Of a stretch of DNA of 64,000 bases, positions 44,777 to 53,758 are shown one piece after another (the first letter of the stretch is position 1; the number at the start of each line of letters is the position of its first letter). Location of the stretch: positions 1-64,000 of the forward strand of contig VXOR01000041.1 in the NCBI GenBank assembly GCA_009840005.1, read 5' to 3'. The notes beneath the pieces were generated by a model. That model worked only from the letters and a program-made list of their open reading frames with translations. It did not search any database and had not been told where the DNA came from. The translations under genes and the position numbers were made by a program. Source of the stretch: Gemmatimonadota bacterium (GTDB lineage: Bacteria; Latescibacterota; UBA2968; UBA8231).

Positions 44777-45967
44777 CTAAACTGCCTCTCGCTGATAGTA
44801 CTCCGCGAGGATTTCAGCCACTTCCGGCCGCGCAAACTCCGGCGGCAGGGCCTCGCCAGCGGCTAGCATCTCGCGGACTTGGGTACCCGACAGGAACAGG
44901 TACGCGTCGCCGCTGTCCGGGCAGTCGCGCATCATCACCACCGCGTTGCACTTCTTGCACCAGACCGTGTGATCGCCGCGGAAAATCTCGATTTCGAGGG
45001 CGTCGTCGATATCGTCGAAAATGGTCTGCGCATCAAATGCTCCGTAGTAATCGCCAACGCCCGCGTGGTCGCGGCCCACGATCAGATGCGTGCAGCCACT
45101 ATTCTGGCGGAAGATGGCGTGGAGCACGGCTTCGCGTGGACCGGCGTAGAGCATGTCAAAGCCATAACCGGCAATCATCACCGTGTTTTCCGGGAAGTAG
45201 AGCTCGACCATCTTGCGGATGGAGGCGTCGCGCACATCGGCTGGAATGTCGCCGGCCTTGAGCTTGCCCAGCAGCATGTGGATGAGGATGCCATCGGCCT
45301 CGACGGCCTGCTGCGCCATTCGGCACAACTCTTCGTGGGCGCGGTGCATGGGGTTGCGAGTCTGGAAGGCCACGACCCGGTTCCAACCGCGCTCGGCGAT
45401 CTCAGCGCGCAGCTCGACCGCGGTGCGGAAGGTCGCGGGAAAGTCGCCGGGGAAGTACGAGAAGTTGAGCACTTCGATGGGTCCGGCGATGAGAGTGTCG
45501 CCCGCAGCCTTGAACGCAGCGACTCCGGGATGGGCGTCATCGTCCGTGCCAAAGACTTGGTCAATGATGGCAGCGCGCTCCGCATCGGAGAGCGATTCGA
45601 TCGCAGTAACTTCCTGGATGGCAATAACGGGATTGCCGTCCACATTGGGGTCCAACAAAGCGATGCGGCTGCCGGGAGCCACGCCCGCCGGAACCTGATC
45701 GCCGGGGAGCATATTGACGACTGGGGTGGGCCACAGCAGGCCGTCGGTCGTGTACATGTTCGCAGCCACGCTCTTGGCCTCGGCCGCGTCCATAAAGCCT
45801 GTAAGTGGGGTAAAGTAACCCGAGCCGAGCATGACGGCTGAGGATGCAGCGGCCGAAGAGACGACTACAGCGGGCAGGCCAGCGGCTTCTTCTAGCAACT
45901 GGGCACGTACTGCATCGTCTTCGACGTAGAGCGGTTTGAGTTCTTCTGCACCGTGGGGTTTAATCAC
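44777..45967 (-). CDS. sat: Sulfate adenylyltransferase (ATP sulfurylase)
   Basis: 396 residues. Nucleotide-binding motif RNPMHRAHEELCR and GRDHAGVGDYYGAFDAQ match bacterial-type Sat. It makes APS from sulfate and ATP for assimilation or for sulfonation. No APS kinase or reductase lies next to it. The preceding gene on the strand is an epimerase 26 bp upstream, which is not a sulfur gene, so the pair might be an operon of convenience. Confidence 0.93.
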   Translation of the reverse strand: MIKPHGAEELKPLYVEDDAVRAQLLEEAAGLPAVVVSSAAASSAVMLGSGYFTPLTGFMDAAEAKSVAANMYTTDGLLWPTPVVNMLPGDQVPAGVAPGSRIALLDPNVDGNPVIAIQEVTAIESLSDAERAAIIDQVFGTDDDAHPGVAAFKAAGDTLIAGPIEVLNFSYFPGDFPATFRTAVELRAEIAERGWNRVVAFQTRNPMHRAHEELCRMAQQAVEADGILIHMLLGKLKAGDIPADVRDASIRKMVELYFPENTVMIAGYGFDMLYAGPREAVLHAIFRQNSGCTHLIVGRDHAGVGDYYGAFDAQTIFDDIDDALEIEIFRGDHTVWCKKCNAVVMMRDCPDSGDAYLFLSGTQVREMLAAGEALPPEFARPEVAEILAEYYQREAV

Positions 45968-45993
45968 AGTATTCTCCTTGATTAGATGTGCGT

Positions 45994-46857
45994 TTAATGC
46001 ACGGGAATGCCGGCTTCGGCGAGGATGCGGTGGACATTAGCGGCGGCTCTGGGATATTTCTCGTTGGGCAAGTGTTCGAGGAGCATGTAGCCGTCGGGAT
46101 GGGCGTCGTGCCACAGCTTGAGCGCGGTGGCGAGGTCGAGTTCGCCATCGCCGGGTATCTCCTCGTCGATGTGGAGCACCAAGCCAGGAGACAGCTTGAT
46201 ATCCTTGCAATGCCCGACGACCGAGATGGGGTTCATAATCTCAAATATGTGCTGCAAGCGCTCGGTGCTGTTGTACACTTGGTCCAAGTTCTGGAAGTGG
46301 TTGACGTAATCCATGACCACGGTCATGCGCTCCGAGCCAACGGCTTGCAGCACGTCGCGATTTATCTCCGGCGACCCCATGATGGTGAGCAGATGCGTCT
46401 CAATAACCACAGTGACAGCTTCGGACTCGGCTTTGGCGGCCACGCGCTTGAGGGTTTCGACGAGCAGGGCGCGGGACTCGGGCGTGAGATTGAGCGGCGA
46501 CGGCGAGTACGAGCCGACTGGGTTGCGGCTGCCCGTGCGGATCAGGCAGGTGTGGGCAGCCAAGTCGCGGGCAACTTCAATACCGCGCTCGATCTTGCCT
46601 ACTACTTGGTCGCGCACCGCAGAGTCGGGATCGAACAGGCACTCGGAAAAGCCAATGCCGAACTGGGGCAGCTCCATGCCTGCGGCCGCAATGGTATCGC
46701 GCACCTTGTGGCACTCTGCAGCGGTGATGGCAGACAGCTTTTCCCCAGGGGCGTGAAAGGCCGTGCCCGTGAGATTGAGCGCCTTGATCGCCGCTAGGTG
46801 TTGGTCGCTGATTTCGCGAAAGTCCGGGGGCAACATACCGACGACGCCGAGCCGCAT
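45994..46857 (-). CDS. Sugar phosphate isomerase/epimerase-like TIM barrel
   Basis: 287 residues from ATG 46857, chosen because AAGGAG lies just upstream; the frame also opens at 46905. Strands of the AP-endonuclease-2-like barrel are visible: VTVVIETHLLTI, VVMDYVNHFQN, SVVGHCKDIKL and ELDLATALKLWH, holding the metal-binding Glu, Asp, His and Glu. Probably a sugar isomerase/epimerase. Located upstream of sat in the same direction. Confidence 0.85.
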   Translation of the reverse strand: MRLGVVGMLPPDFREISDQHLAAIKALNLTGTAFHAPGEKLSAITAAECHKVRDTIAAAGMELPQFGIGFSECLFDPDSAVRDQVVGKIERGIEVARDLAAHTCLIRTGSRNPVGSYSPSPLNLTPESRALLVETLKRVAAKAESEAVTVVIETHLLTIMGSPEINRDVLQAVGSERMTVVMDYVNHFQNLDQVYNSTERLQHIFEIMNPISVVGHCKDIKLSPGLVLHIDEEIPGDGELDLATALKLWHDAHPDGYMLLEHLPNEKYPRAAANVHRILAEAGIPVH

Positions 46858-46905
46858 GGGAAAAGCTCCTTGTTGAAGTTGTGCAATGAACAGGGGCCGA
46901 ATCAC

Positions 46906-47160
46906 CTCAAAAACTGACCATTGGTACAGATAACGTCAACACGCAAGCCGTTTGCCGAACCGAGGCGAGGAGCCTACTATTTGCAGAAGCCTTACTGCAC
47001 GACAGTAATCTAATGGACGTTACACATGGGCACCTAGGTATGAGATGCTTCGACTCCGCTGCGCTCCGCTCAGCATGACCGGCAAACAGAGCGCTAGCCC
47101 CTCTCGTGCTGAGCGCAGCGAAGCATCTCATACCACTTCTACTGTCCTGTACGTAGGCAA
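46906..47160. repeat. Intergenic region with an interrupted inverted repeat
   Basis: This stretch between divergent genes holds a large inverted repeat: GGTATGAGATGCTTCG at 47037-47052 and its perfect complement CGAAGCATCTCATACC at 47119-47134. The inner arms also pair in part (CTGCGCTC...CTCAGCA against TGCTGAGCGCAG). The core resembles an often-seen intergenic palindromic repeat of uncultured bacteria (recalled pattern, not verified). Only one copy was noticed in this window. No coding sequence is apparent in the rest. Confidence 0.6.
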
Positions 47161-47190
47161 TTGACCACTCCAACAACTTCCCAACGAACT

Positions 47191-47991
47191 ATGACCTTCG
47201 CCCTTTCGTTTATCACCGCCCTCGTCTCCGGCCTCTACACCTGCCTGTGGGGCGCATTCAAAGACGCTCCGTATGAGGGCTTCAAGCCCAAGACCTTTCC
47301 GCGCAGCATGTACTTCCACGTCGCGATCTTTTTGCCGCTGTACTTCATCCCGTATTTCAGCGCACAATTCCAGCACCTCGGCCTCGTGCAAATGTTCTTC
47401 CTGATCATGGGCCTAGAGCGCTTCCTCGCCGAAATCTACAAGGGCTTCTTCCGCACCGAAGACCAGCAAAAGTACTTCGTCCCCTCGCGCATTACCTTCT
47501 TTGGCCGCCCGATCACCAGCGACCTCGTCCGCCATAGCGCGGGGGTCCTAATCGTCGCCATTGTCTTCGCTTTCCTCCTCGTCGCCGCACCCATCGAGAG
47601 CTTCTGGGGCTATCTAGTGACCGGGTATTGCACTGGGCTACTCGTGGCCTTGGGGGGCGCTTATAAGGACGCGCCCTTTGAGGGGTTCAAGTGGCTCAAA
47701 TTCCAACGCTCTGGAGTCGTCTTGGCCGCCTTGAGTCCGCTCTTTTACTTTCTCGGCAATCCCGAGCACCCAGTCGGGTTGGGTTTTCTCATCTACATGA
47801 ACGGCGGGCTAGAGCGATTCACCGTCGAGTACTACAAGACCTACATCCAGCGCAATATGTCCGGGAAATTCCAACCGAACCTGCCCCGCATCCAGCGCGA
47901 ATTGGACACCCGCGAGAAGTTCCACTACGCGGCCTTGGTGATCATCGCCGGGCTAGCCGTGCTCTACGCCCATGAACGCGGCGCACTATGA
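47191..47991 (+). CDS. Membrane protein with internal duplication
   Basis: 266 residues from ATG 47191 (an in-frame TTG at 47161 is possible). About seven or eight hydrophobic segments. Two copies of the same signature occur: GAFKDAPYEGFKPKTFPRS at residue 21 and GAYKDAPFEGFKWLKFQRS at residue 156, and GLERFLAEIYKGF at residue 74 and GLERFTVEYYKTY at residue 206. The offset of about 132-135 residues means a duplicated ~130-residue half. I do not recognise the family. Its 3' end overlaps the GMC oxidoreductase by 20 bp, so they are tightly coupled. Confidence 0.8.
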   Translation: MTFALSFITALVSGLYTCLWGAFKDAPYEGFKPKTFPRSMYFHVAIFLPLYFIPYFSAQFQHLGLVQMFFLIMGLERFLAEIYKGFFRTEDQQKYFVPSRITFFGRPITSDLVRHSAGVLIVAIVFAFLLVAAPIESFWGYLVTGYCTGLLVALGGAYKDAPFEGFKWLKFQRSGVVLAALSPLFYFLGNPEHPVGLGFLIYMNGGLERFTVEYYKTYIQRNMSGKFQPNLPRIQRELDTREKFHYAALVIIAGLAVLYAHERGAL

Positions 47992-49459
47992 CGCCGTAGT
48001 CATCGGCTCCGGGTTCGGCGGCTCGCTGGTAGCCCACGCGCTGGTGCAAGCCGGGCTCAAGACCGCGCTGCTAGAGCGGGGCCAATGGGCCAAGCGCGAC
48101 GACGCGGACTGGGATCAGCGCACCATTTTATTGAAGAAGCGCTACCGCTCGGCCTCGCCTCTTTTGGTCAAGCAGTACGGACGCCGCACCTTCCAGCGCA
48201 CCTATCCCAACGAGGTTGTCGGCGGCAACTCGGTCTTTTTCGGCGGGGCGTCGCTGCGGCTGCGACCGGCGGACTTTGCCCGCTGGCCCTTGTCCTATGC
48301 AGACCTAGCGCCGTACTACGCTCGCGCCGAGCAGCTTCTAGGGGTCCACGGCGAAGCAGGTACCGATCCGCACGAACCGCCGGGACTAACCGCGTACCCG
48401 CACGCCACCGTTGAACTGAGTGCGCCGGCCCAGCGCATTTACCAAGCAGGGACAGCCCTCGGGCTACAACCGTTCAAGATTCCGCTGGCAATCAACTTTT
48501 CCGACCGCACCCGGCCCCTCTGCCTGCGCTGCATCACCTGCGACGGATTCCCCTGCAAGGTGGAGGCCAAAAACGACATGGCTTCCACCTTGCTAGCCGC
48601 GGCCTCAGCGGCCGGACTGGAGATTATCGTCGGCGCGGTGGCGCGGCGGCTAGTGCAACGGGGCGGGCGCGTCGAGCAGGTCGAATACGTAGATAGCGCC
48701 TCCCGGCAGACCCATGTGCTCTCGGCCGACTTAGTGGTCTTGGCCGCTGGGGCGCTCAGCAGCCCGGCTCTGATGCTCCGTTCGGGATTCGACCACCCCC
48801 TGATTGGGCGCTTTCTCATGCGCCATTGCAACGGGATTGCCAATTGCATCTTTCCCTTTCGCACCAATCCGCAACAGGTCTTCCACAAACAGCTCTGCTT
48901 TTCCGATTTTTACGAAGACCTGCGCACGGAATTGGGCACGGCCGTAGGCGTCATCCAAGACATCTACACGCCAGCGCCCCCCATCATCCGGCACCACGCC
49001 CCTTGGGGTTCCAAGACGCTCGTCGGGCTGCTGACTGGCTATATGCAGAACTTGCTCTGCATTGCCGAGGACGATCCGAGTCGCGACAATCGCGTGTCAC
49101 TGTCCAACGAGCAGGACATCTTCGGCATGGAACTGGTGCAGGTGGAACACGCCTATAGCGACGCCGACTGTCGCCGCCGCGATTACCTACTGGCCGAAGC
49201 AGAAGCCGTATTGCGCCAAGCAGGCGGCCTGCTGCGCTACCGCTACTTGATCGATTCCTTCTCGCACGCCATAGGTACCCTGCGCTGCGCCACCGCGCCA
49301 AAGGAAGGCGTCCTCGACGTGGACTGCCGCTATTGGGACAGCGAAAATGTTTACGTGTCCGACGGCAGCTTCATGCCGTCTTCGGGCGGGGTAAATCCTA
49401 GCTTGACCATTGCAGCCAACGCACTACGGGTTGCCGAGCGGATCTTGGAGCAGCGATGA
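47972..49459 (+). CDS. GMC family FAD-dependent oxidoreductase
   Basis: 495 residues. FAD-binding GxGxxG is residues 12-17 in VVIGSGFGGSLVAHA; FFGGASLRLRP and the C-terminal SSGGVNPSLTIAANALRVAE carry GMC motifs. Cysteines LCLRCITCDGFPC in the middle suggest a small metal or redox site seen in some GMC relatives. Oxidises an alcohol or sugar. Start overlaps the membrane-protein gene by 20 bp and stop overlaps the dehydrogenase gene by 4 bp. Confidence 0.87.
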   Translation: MNAAHYDAVVIGSGFGGSLVAHALVQAGLKTALLERGQWAKRDDADWDQRTILLKKRYRSASPLLVKQYGRRTFQRTYPNEVVGGNSVFFGGASLRLRPADFARWPLSYADLAPYYARAEQLLGVHGEAGTDPHEPPGLTAYPHATVELSAPAQRIYQAGTALGLQPFKIPLAINFSDRTRPLCLRCITCDGFPCKVEAKNDMASTLLAAASAAGLEIIVGAVARRLVQRGGRVEQVEYVDSASRQTHVLSADLVVLAAGALSSPALMLRSGFDHPLIGRFLMRHCNGIANCIFPFRTNPQQVFHKQLCFSDFYEDLRTELGTAVGVIQDIYTPAPPIIRHHAPWGSKTLVGLLTGYMQNLLCIAEDDPSRDNRVSLSNEQDIFGMELVQVEHAYSDADCRRRDYLLAEAEAVLRQAGGLLRYRYLIDSFSHAIGTLRCATAPKEGVLDVDCRYWDSENVYVSDGSFMPSSGGVNPSLTIAANALRVAERILEQR

Positions 49460-50409
49460 AGAAAGTTTGTCTAGTCGGATGCGGCACCATCGGTCGCCTG
49501 CACGCGAAAAACCTCGTCGGCAAGGTCGAGCTGTCCTTTCACAGCCGCACGCCGGCCAGCGCAGAGGCCCTCAGCCGCCAATGCGGCGGAGGGCAGGTCT
49601 TCGCATCGTACGCCGAAGTCCTCGACAGCGCGGTGGATGCGGTGCTGATCAGCTCGCCGCCAGATGCCCATCGGCCACAGGTCGTCGCCGCGTTGGCAGC
49701 CGGCAAGGGAGTGATGGTGGAAAAGCCGTTGTGCGCCATAGCAGACGATTTGGCGGCTATTGGCGCGGCTGCAACGGCCCATCCAGATGCGCTGCTGATG
49801 ATCGCGGAAAACTACTACTACAAGACCTCGCTCAAGCTGCTCAAGTGGATCATCCAGCAGGGCTTTATCGGCCAAGTGCAACAGGCGATTATCAGCAAAC
49901 GCTTTACGCAAGATGCCACGGGATGGAAAAGTGGCTATGGCGCACTGCTTGAGGGGGGGATCCACTTCGTGGCCTTCGGAGCGGACCTTTTCGCCGACGC
50001 GCCCCAGCGGGTGACCGCAGAGTTCCCCGGGCACCAAGCGGGCGAGCCGGAGCGGAATTCGATAGTGCGAGTCGAATACCCATCGGACGCCGAACTGGTG
50101 TTGCGCTATGCTTGGAACGCCTTCAGCTTGACCAAGGGCACCTTTCAGCACGCGCGGATTTTGGGGACCGAGGGGCGGATCGTCTTCGAGTGCAATGGGC
50201 TATACGTGCGCTTGCGGGGACGGCGGAAGCGGCTCTACTTTCCGGGCGTGGGGGACTTGATGGGCTACAAGGGCATGATGCGGGATTTCTTGCAGTGTTT
50301 GCAGGAGCCGGGGCGGCAGCCGTATTCGAACTTGGCGCGGGCGGAACGCGACCTAGGCATTGTATTTACAGCATATAAAGGATTGGTGGAGGAACCGACA
50401 CAAGGATAG
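49456..50409 (+). CDS. Gfo/Idh/MocA family oxidoreductase
   Basis: 317 residues. NAD(P)-binding start KVCLVGCGTIGRLHAKNL, catalytic-lysine motif VMVEKPLCAI, and a C-terminal beta-sheet domain with GGIHFVAFGADLFA. These enzymes oxidise sugars or inositols, often with a partner dehydrogenase. ATGA overlap with the GMC gene places it in an operon with the membrane protein and GMC enzyme. Confidence 0.88.
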   Translation: MKKVCLVGCGTIGRLHAKNLVGKVELSFHSRTPASAEALSRQCGGGQVFASYAEVLDSAVDAVLISSPPDAHRPQVVAALAAGKGVMVEKPLCAIADDLAAIGAAATAHPDALLMIAENYYYKTSLKLLKWIIQQGFIGQVQQAIISKRFTQDATGWKSGYGALLEGGIHFVAFGADLFADAPQRVTAEFPGHQAGEPERNSIVRVEYPSDAELVLRYAWNAFSLTKGTFQHARILGTEGRIVFECNGLYVRLRGRRKRLYFPGVGDLMGYKGMMRDFLQCLQEPGRQPYSNLARAERDLGIVFTAYKGLVEEPTQG

Positions 50410-50466
50410 ATTTATGACATTCAACTCAAATCACCTAGGCAGGGTGTAACGCCGAACGAGGAATAT

Positions 50467-51555
50467 ATGAAGACAGATATCAATGAGGAGAAAATCGAAG
50501 GGTTGGGAGACGCGCAAGACGCTTCTTGGGGAGACTATCCTATCGACACTATGTTGATCCGAAACGAGCCACGCACGGTGCATGATATATTGCGTCGGAT
50601 CGAGCAGGAACAGTTCATCATGGACCCTGATTTTCAGCGCGACTTCATCTGGGACGAGGCTAAGCAAAGCAAGCTCATTGAATCTGTAGTGATGAGAATA
50701 CCGCTTCCCGTCTTCTATCTCGCGCAGGATGAGCAAGGACGCATGATCGTTGTCGACGGGTTACAACGGCTGTCTACCTTCCACCGCTTCGTAAACAACG
50801 ATCTTGAACTTCGACTTCGCGATCGACCCGAGCTGGATAGGAAGAGATTCAAAGACCTAATGCCTAAGCTCCAGAATCGCGTCGAGGACTGCACTCTCAT
50901 TCTCTACGTCATCGACTCAAAGGTGCCAGAGCAGGCCCGATTGGATATTTTCGAGCGCGTGAACGGCGGTGTGCCATTGACGCGACAGCAGATGCGCAAC
51001 TGCCTGTTTATGGGCGAGGCCACGCGCTTCCTGAAGGAGGAGTCAAAAACCGATCTTTTCTTGCAGGCGACCGGCGGAAGCCTAAATGCGAAGACGATGC
51101 GAGACCGCGAATTCGTCAACCGATTCTGCGCGTTCCAGATATTTGACCTCAACGAATACGGGAACATGGACGAATTTCTCGCGGACAGCTTGAGGAAGAT
51201 GAATGCCGAAACGGGGTTGCTGTCGGTTTTATCAGAACAATTCAGGAACTCACTTGACAACAACTTCCATCTATTCGACAAGCATGCCTTCCGCAAACAT
51301 GAGCCTGAACAAGAAGGCCGCAACGTACTCAATGCATCGCTTTGGGACATCATGTCCACAGGACTGTCGCAATACCCTCGGCAACTTGTCGAGGAGCGAT
51401 CGGCTGAGGTCAGAAAAGGATTTTATAAACTACTGGAGGACGAGGAGTTCGTACATTCGATTACCTACAGTTCCAACAGCGTGAAACAGGTAAGATGTCG
51501 TTTCACCAAGGCCAAGGCGATGTTTGAGGAGGTGTTCGATGCTTACCCAGCTTGA
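50467..51555 (+). CDS. DUF262 domain protein (GmrS/ParB-like)
   Basis: 362 residues. The DUF262 signature is present: MDPDFQRDFIWDEAKQSKLI near residue 52 and VVDGLQRLSTF with D97-G-L-Q-R101. DUF262 is the ParB/Srx-like NTP-binding module of GmrSD type IV restriction enzymes and of other defence proteins. The usual HNH (DUF1524) partner domain is absent here. A GAGG ribosome-binding site precedes the ATG. The next gene, an ATPase, starts inside the last codons, so the two are translated together. Confidence 0.87.
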   Translation: MKTDINEEKIEGLGDAQDASWGDYPIDTMLIRNEPRTVHDILRRIEQEQFIMDPDFQRDFIWDEAKQSKLIESVVMRIPLPVFYLAQDEQGRMIVVDGLQRLSTFHRFVNNDLELRLRDRPELDRKRFKDLMPKLQNRVEDCTLILYVIDSKVPEQARLDIFERVNGGVPLTRQQMRNCLFMGEATRFLKEESKTDLFLQATGGSLNAKTMRDREFVNRFCAFQIFDLNEYGNMDEFLADSLRKMNAETGLLSVLSEQFRNSLDNNFHLFDKHAFRKHEPEQEGRNVLNASLWDIMSTGLSQYPRQLVEERSAEVRKGFYKLLEDEEFVHSITYSSNSVKQVRCRFTKAKAMFEEVFDAYPA

Positions 51556-52738
51556 TTTGCGTTTCTTCAAATGCTTCGATCATCTGCGGCTGCCCCTTGC
51601 GCCGCTGACGCTTCTCACCGGTTTCAACGCCTCGGGGAAGTCATCGGTCCTACAAGCGCTCGTACTATTACACCAGACCATGCGCGAACACGAATGGTCA
51701 ACGCGGCTTGCGCTCAATGGTGCGGCATTGAGACTAGGCGCAATGTCGGACGTAGTCGACGAAGTATCCGGCAGGGATAGCTTCAGGGTTGTCTTGGAAT
51801 ACGACGAGAGTATGTACGAATGGGCTTTCCGCGGTGACCGGCACGATCTGTCCATGGAGGTCCATAGTGTCGGCCTCAATGGCCGGGGGATAGAGCCACC
51901 CAAAGAACTCCGATACCTGTTGCCCCCTGAATGGACAGCGGCTAAGCAGCCTAAAAAGAAAAACGATCTCGATTTCGCTTTAGATGAGAATGAGAAAAGG
52001 TCTGTTAAGTCACTGGTCCGTCATCTGCGAAACCTGACGTACATCACCGCTGAACGGATCGCTCCCCAAGAAGTTTATGCGCTCGAAGACCCTCATGTCG
52101 TTAGCACTGTCGGCCCCCAAGGCGAACACGCGGTGAGTGTTCTGCATTGGGGTCGCGACGAATTAGTGCCGAAGGAACTCGTCTTGCGGGGGCCTCCCCC
52201 TACAAGGCTGCGGCAGGTAGAAGAACGCATGCGCACATTTTTTTCAGGCTGCCGCCTAGATATACAGCAAGTCCCACGGACGAACGCCGTGACGTTGGGA
52301 TTGCGCACCTCGGACGCCACAGGATTTCACAGCCCAGTCCACACGGGGTTTGGCCTAACCCAGACTCTTCCCATCGTGGTAGCCGCTCTATCTGCGGACC
52401 AAGGCGACATCATATTGATCGAAAACCCGGAGGTCCACCTTCATCCGGCTGGCCAAGCACTGATGGGACAGTTTATGGCTGATATAGCGCGTGCCGGAAT
52501 ACAGGTATTGGTGGAGACGCACAGCGATCACGTGCTAAACGGTGTGCGTCGCGCAGTCAAAGGGAGTCAGCTCGCCGCGGACCAAGTCGCTATCCACTTC
52601 TTCAGATCCCGTTCCACTGAACTGCCCCAAGTGCAGAGCCCTGTGCTAGACAAAGACGGCAATATAGACGACTGGCCCGAAGGATTCTTCGACCAGTTCG
52701 ACAGGGACGCGAACTACTTCGCTGGGTGGGGAGACTGA
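51539..52738 (+). CDS. SMC/ABC-like ATPase with DUF3696-type C-terminus
   Basis: 399 residues from ATG 51539. Walker A GFNASGKSS at 28-36, an ABC-like signature region (GFGLTQTLPIVVAALSA) and Walker B IILIENPEVHLHP with the catalytic E295, then a switch His in VETHSDHVLNGVRR. The C-terminal DGNIDDWPEGFFDQFD matches the tail of DUF3696 ATPases. Such ATPases pair with nuclease or effector subunits in defence systems. Start overlaps the DUF262 gene by 17 bp. Confidence 0.88.
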   Translation: MLTQLDLRFFKCFDHLRLPLAPLTLLTGFNASGKSSVLQALVLLHQTMREHEWSTRLALNGAALRLGAMSDVVDEVSGRDSFRVVLEYDESMYEWAFRGDRHDLSMEVHSVGLNGRGIEPPKELRYLLPPEWTAAKQPKKKNDLDFALDENEKRSVKSLVRHLRNLTYITAERIAPQEVYALEDPHVVSTVGPQGEHAVSVLHWGRDELVPKELVLRGPPPTRLRQVEERMRTFFSGCRLDIQQVPRTNAVTLGLRTSDATGFHSPVHTGFGLTQTLPIVVAALSADQGDIILIENPEVHLHPAGQALMGQFMADIARAGIQVLVETHSDHVLNGVRRAVKGSQLAADQVAIHFFRSRSTELPQVQSPVLDKDGNIDDWPEGFFDQFDRDANYFAGWGD

Positions 52739-52739
52739 A

Positions 52740-53696
52740 GTGGAGCTGATTTTCAACGATCTTTCCATCCACGGACAATTTCACGACATGGAGACCTTTC
52801 GAGCTGCTATTACGCGCGTGATGTATCTTCGACAAATAGCCCACCAGTTCGGCAGGGAATTATACTGTCATCGCAACGTCGCCAATGCACAAGTGACGCC
52901 CACCTCGACGATGCAGCAGGTGGTACAACGAACTCTAAACAGGGACCAAACTCGATCATTGATGCAGTGGCTTAATCACCATGGGCCCTTTTGGGAAGAC
53001 GTTCAGCAGCATGGCGTCAATGACTGGTTAGAATGCAATGGCAATATTATCACCGACACCGCAGTAGGAGAGGCTGCCTATTGTCTTTTTCATGGAGTCC
53101 CCCGCGACCTTGTGAGCATGGATCCCTCGTGCTGGCTGACCTCACCTTTGTCCGTTGATTGGCGCGAGAACGGAAACGTGAAAAGTGTCGATGTATGCAA
53201 CTATTGGGATGCCAATAAGCTAGAAGCCGCCCTTTCCACCGCTCCTATCACACTCACATCCTGGAAAGATCTGGAGGCAGTTGCTCAGAATCGCTACCTA
53301 GCTCTGACGTTCTCATCAGATAGCTTTGAGCCTCTCAATGGACATCCTTTCGGCAAAAGTGCCGCTGAACATCTACTGTCGCGCCTAGAAATCTTACATA
53401 GACTCAAGAATTGCTTCGATCAGCAGGGAAGGCGTACGCCGGAAGGACACGAGATATATACAAATTACTTCACCGGAAACAATGCTTGGTTTTCCGACTC
53501 CTCCGATACGGAAAAGGAAGAGTTCAAGAAAGCCCTTACATTCTCGCATCCAGAGACGCCTGGAGAGTTTTTGTTCTGCACATGGCACGGCAAGGTAAAT
53601 TATAGACCCCCGCTACGAATTCACTTCTCATGGCCGATACAGGCGAACGAACCGCTATATGTCGTGTACGTTGGACCGAAAATCACTAGGAGGTAA
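52740..53696 (+). CDS. Protein of unknown function, third gene of the DUF262/ATPase module
   Basis: 318 residues, GTG start 1 bp after the ATPase stop. No known motif seen. Notable are an N-terminal helix-rich part (FHDMETFRAAITRVMYLRQI), a middle block NHHGPFWEDVQQHGVNDWLE, and a C-terminus EFLFCTWHGKVNYRPPLRIH with IHFSWP and YVVYVGPKI. The last part resembles a conserved tail I recall from uncharacterised proteins next to such ATPases; that memory is unverified. By position it is the effector or sensor of the module. Confidence 0.75.
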   Translation: MELIFNDLSIHGQFHDMETFRAAITRVMYLRQIAHQFGRELYCHRNVANAQVTPTSTMQQVVQRTLNRDQTRSLMQWLNHHGPFWEDVQQHGVNDWLECNGNIITDTAVGEAAYCLFHGVPRDLVSMDPSCWLTSPLSVDWRENGNVKSVDVCNYWDANKLEAALSTAPITLTSWKDLEAVAQNRYLALTFSSDSFEPLNGHPFGKSAAEHLLSRLEILHRLKNCFDQQGRRTPEGHEIYTNYFTGNNAWFSDSSDTEKEEFKKALTFSHPETPGEFLFCTWHGKVNYRPPLRIHFSWPIQANEPLYVVYVGPKITRR

Positions 53697-53758
53697 TTGC
53701 TTGACCAATCTTGTGGCGGCCTGCGAAGAATTGGTGCAGAGCTAGACGGAGACCTGAC

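Noticed and set aside
46906..47160. CRISPR array
   Set aside because: Only one pair of inverted arms; no regularly spaced direct repeats.
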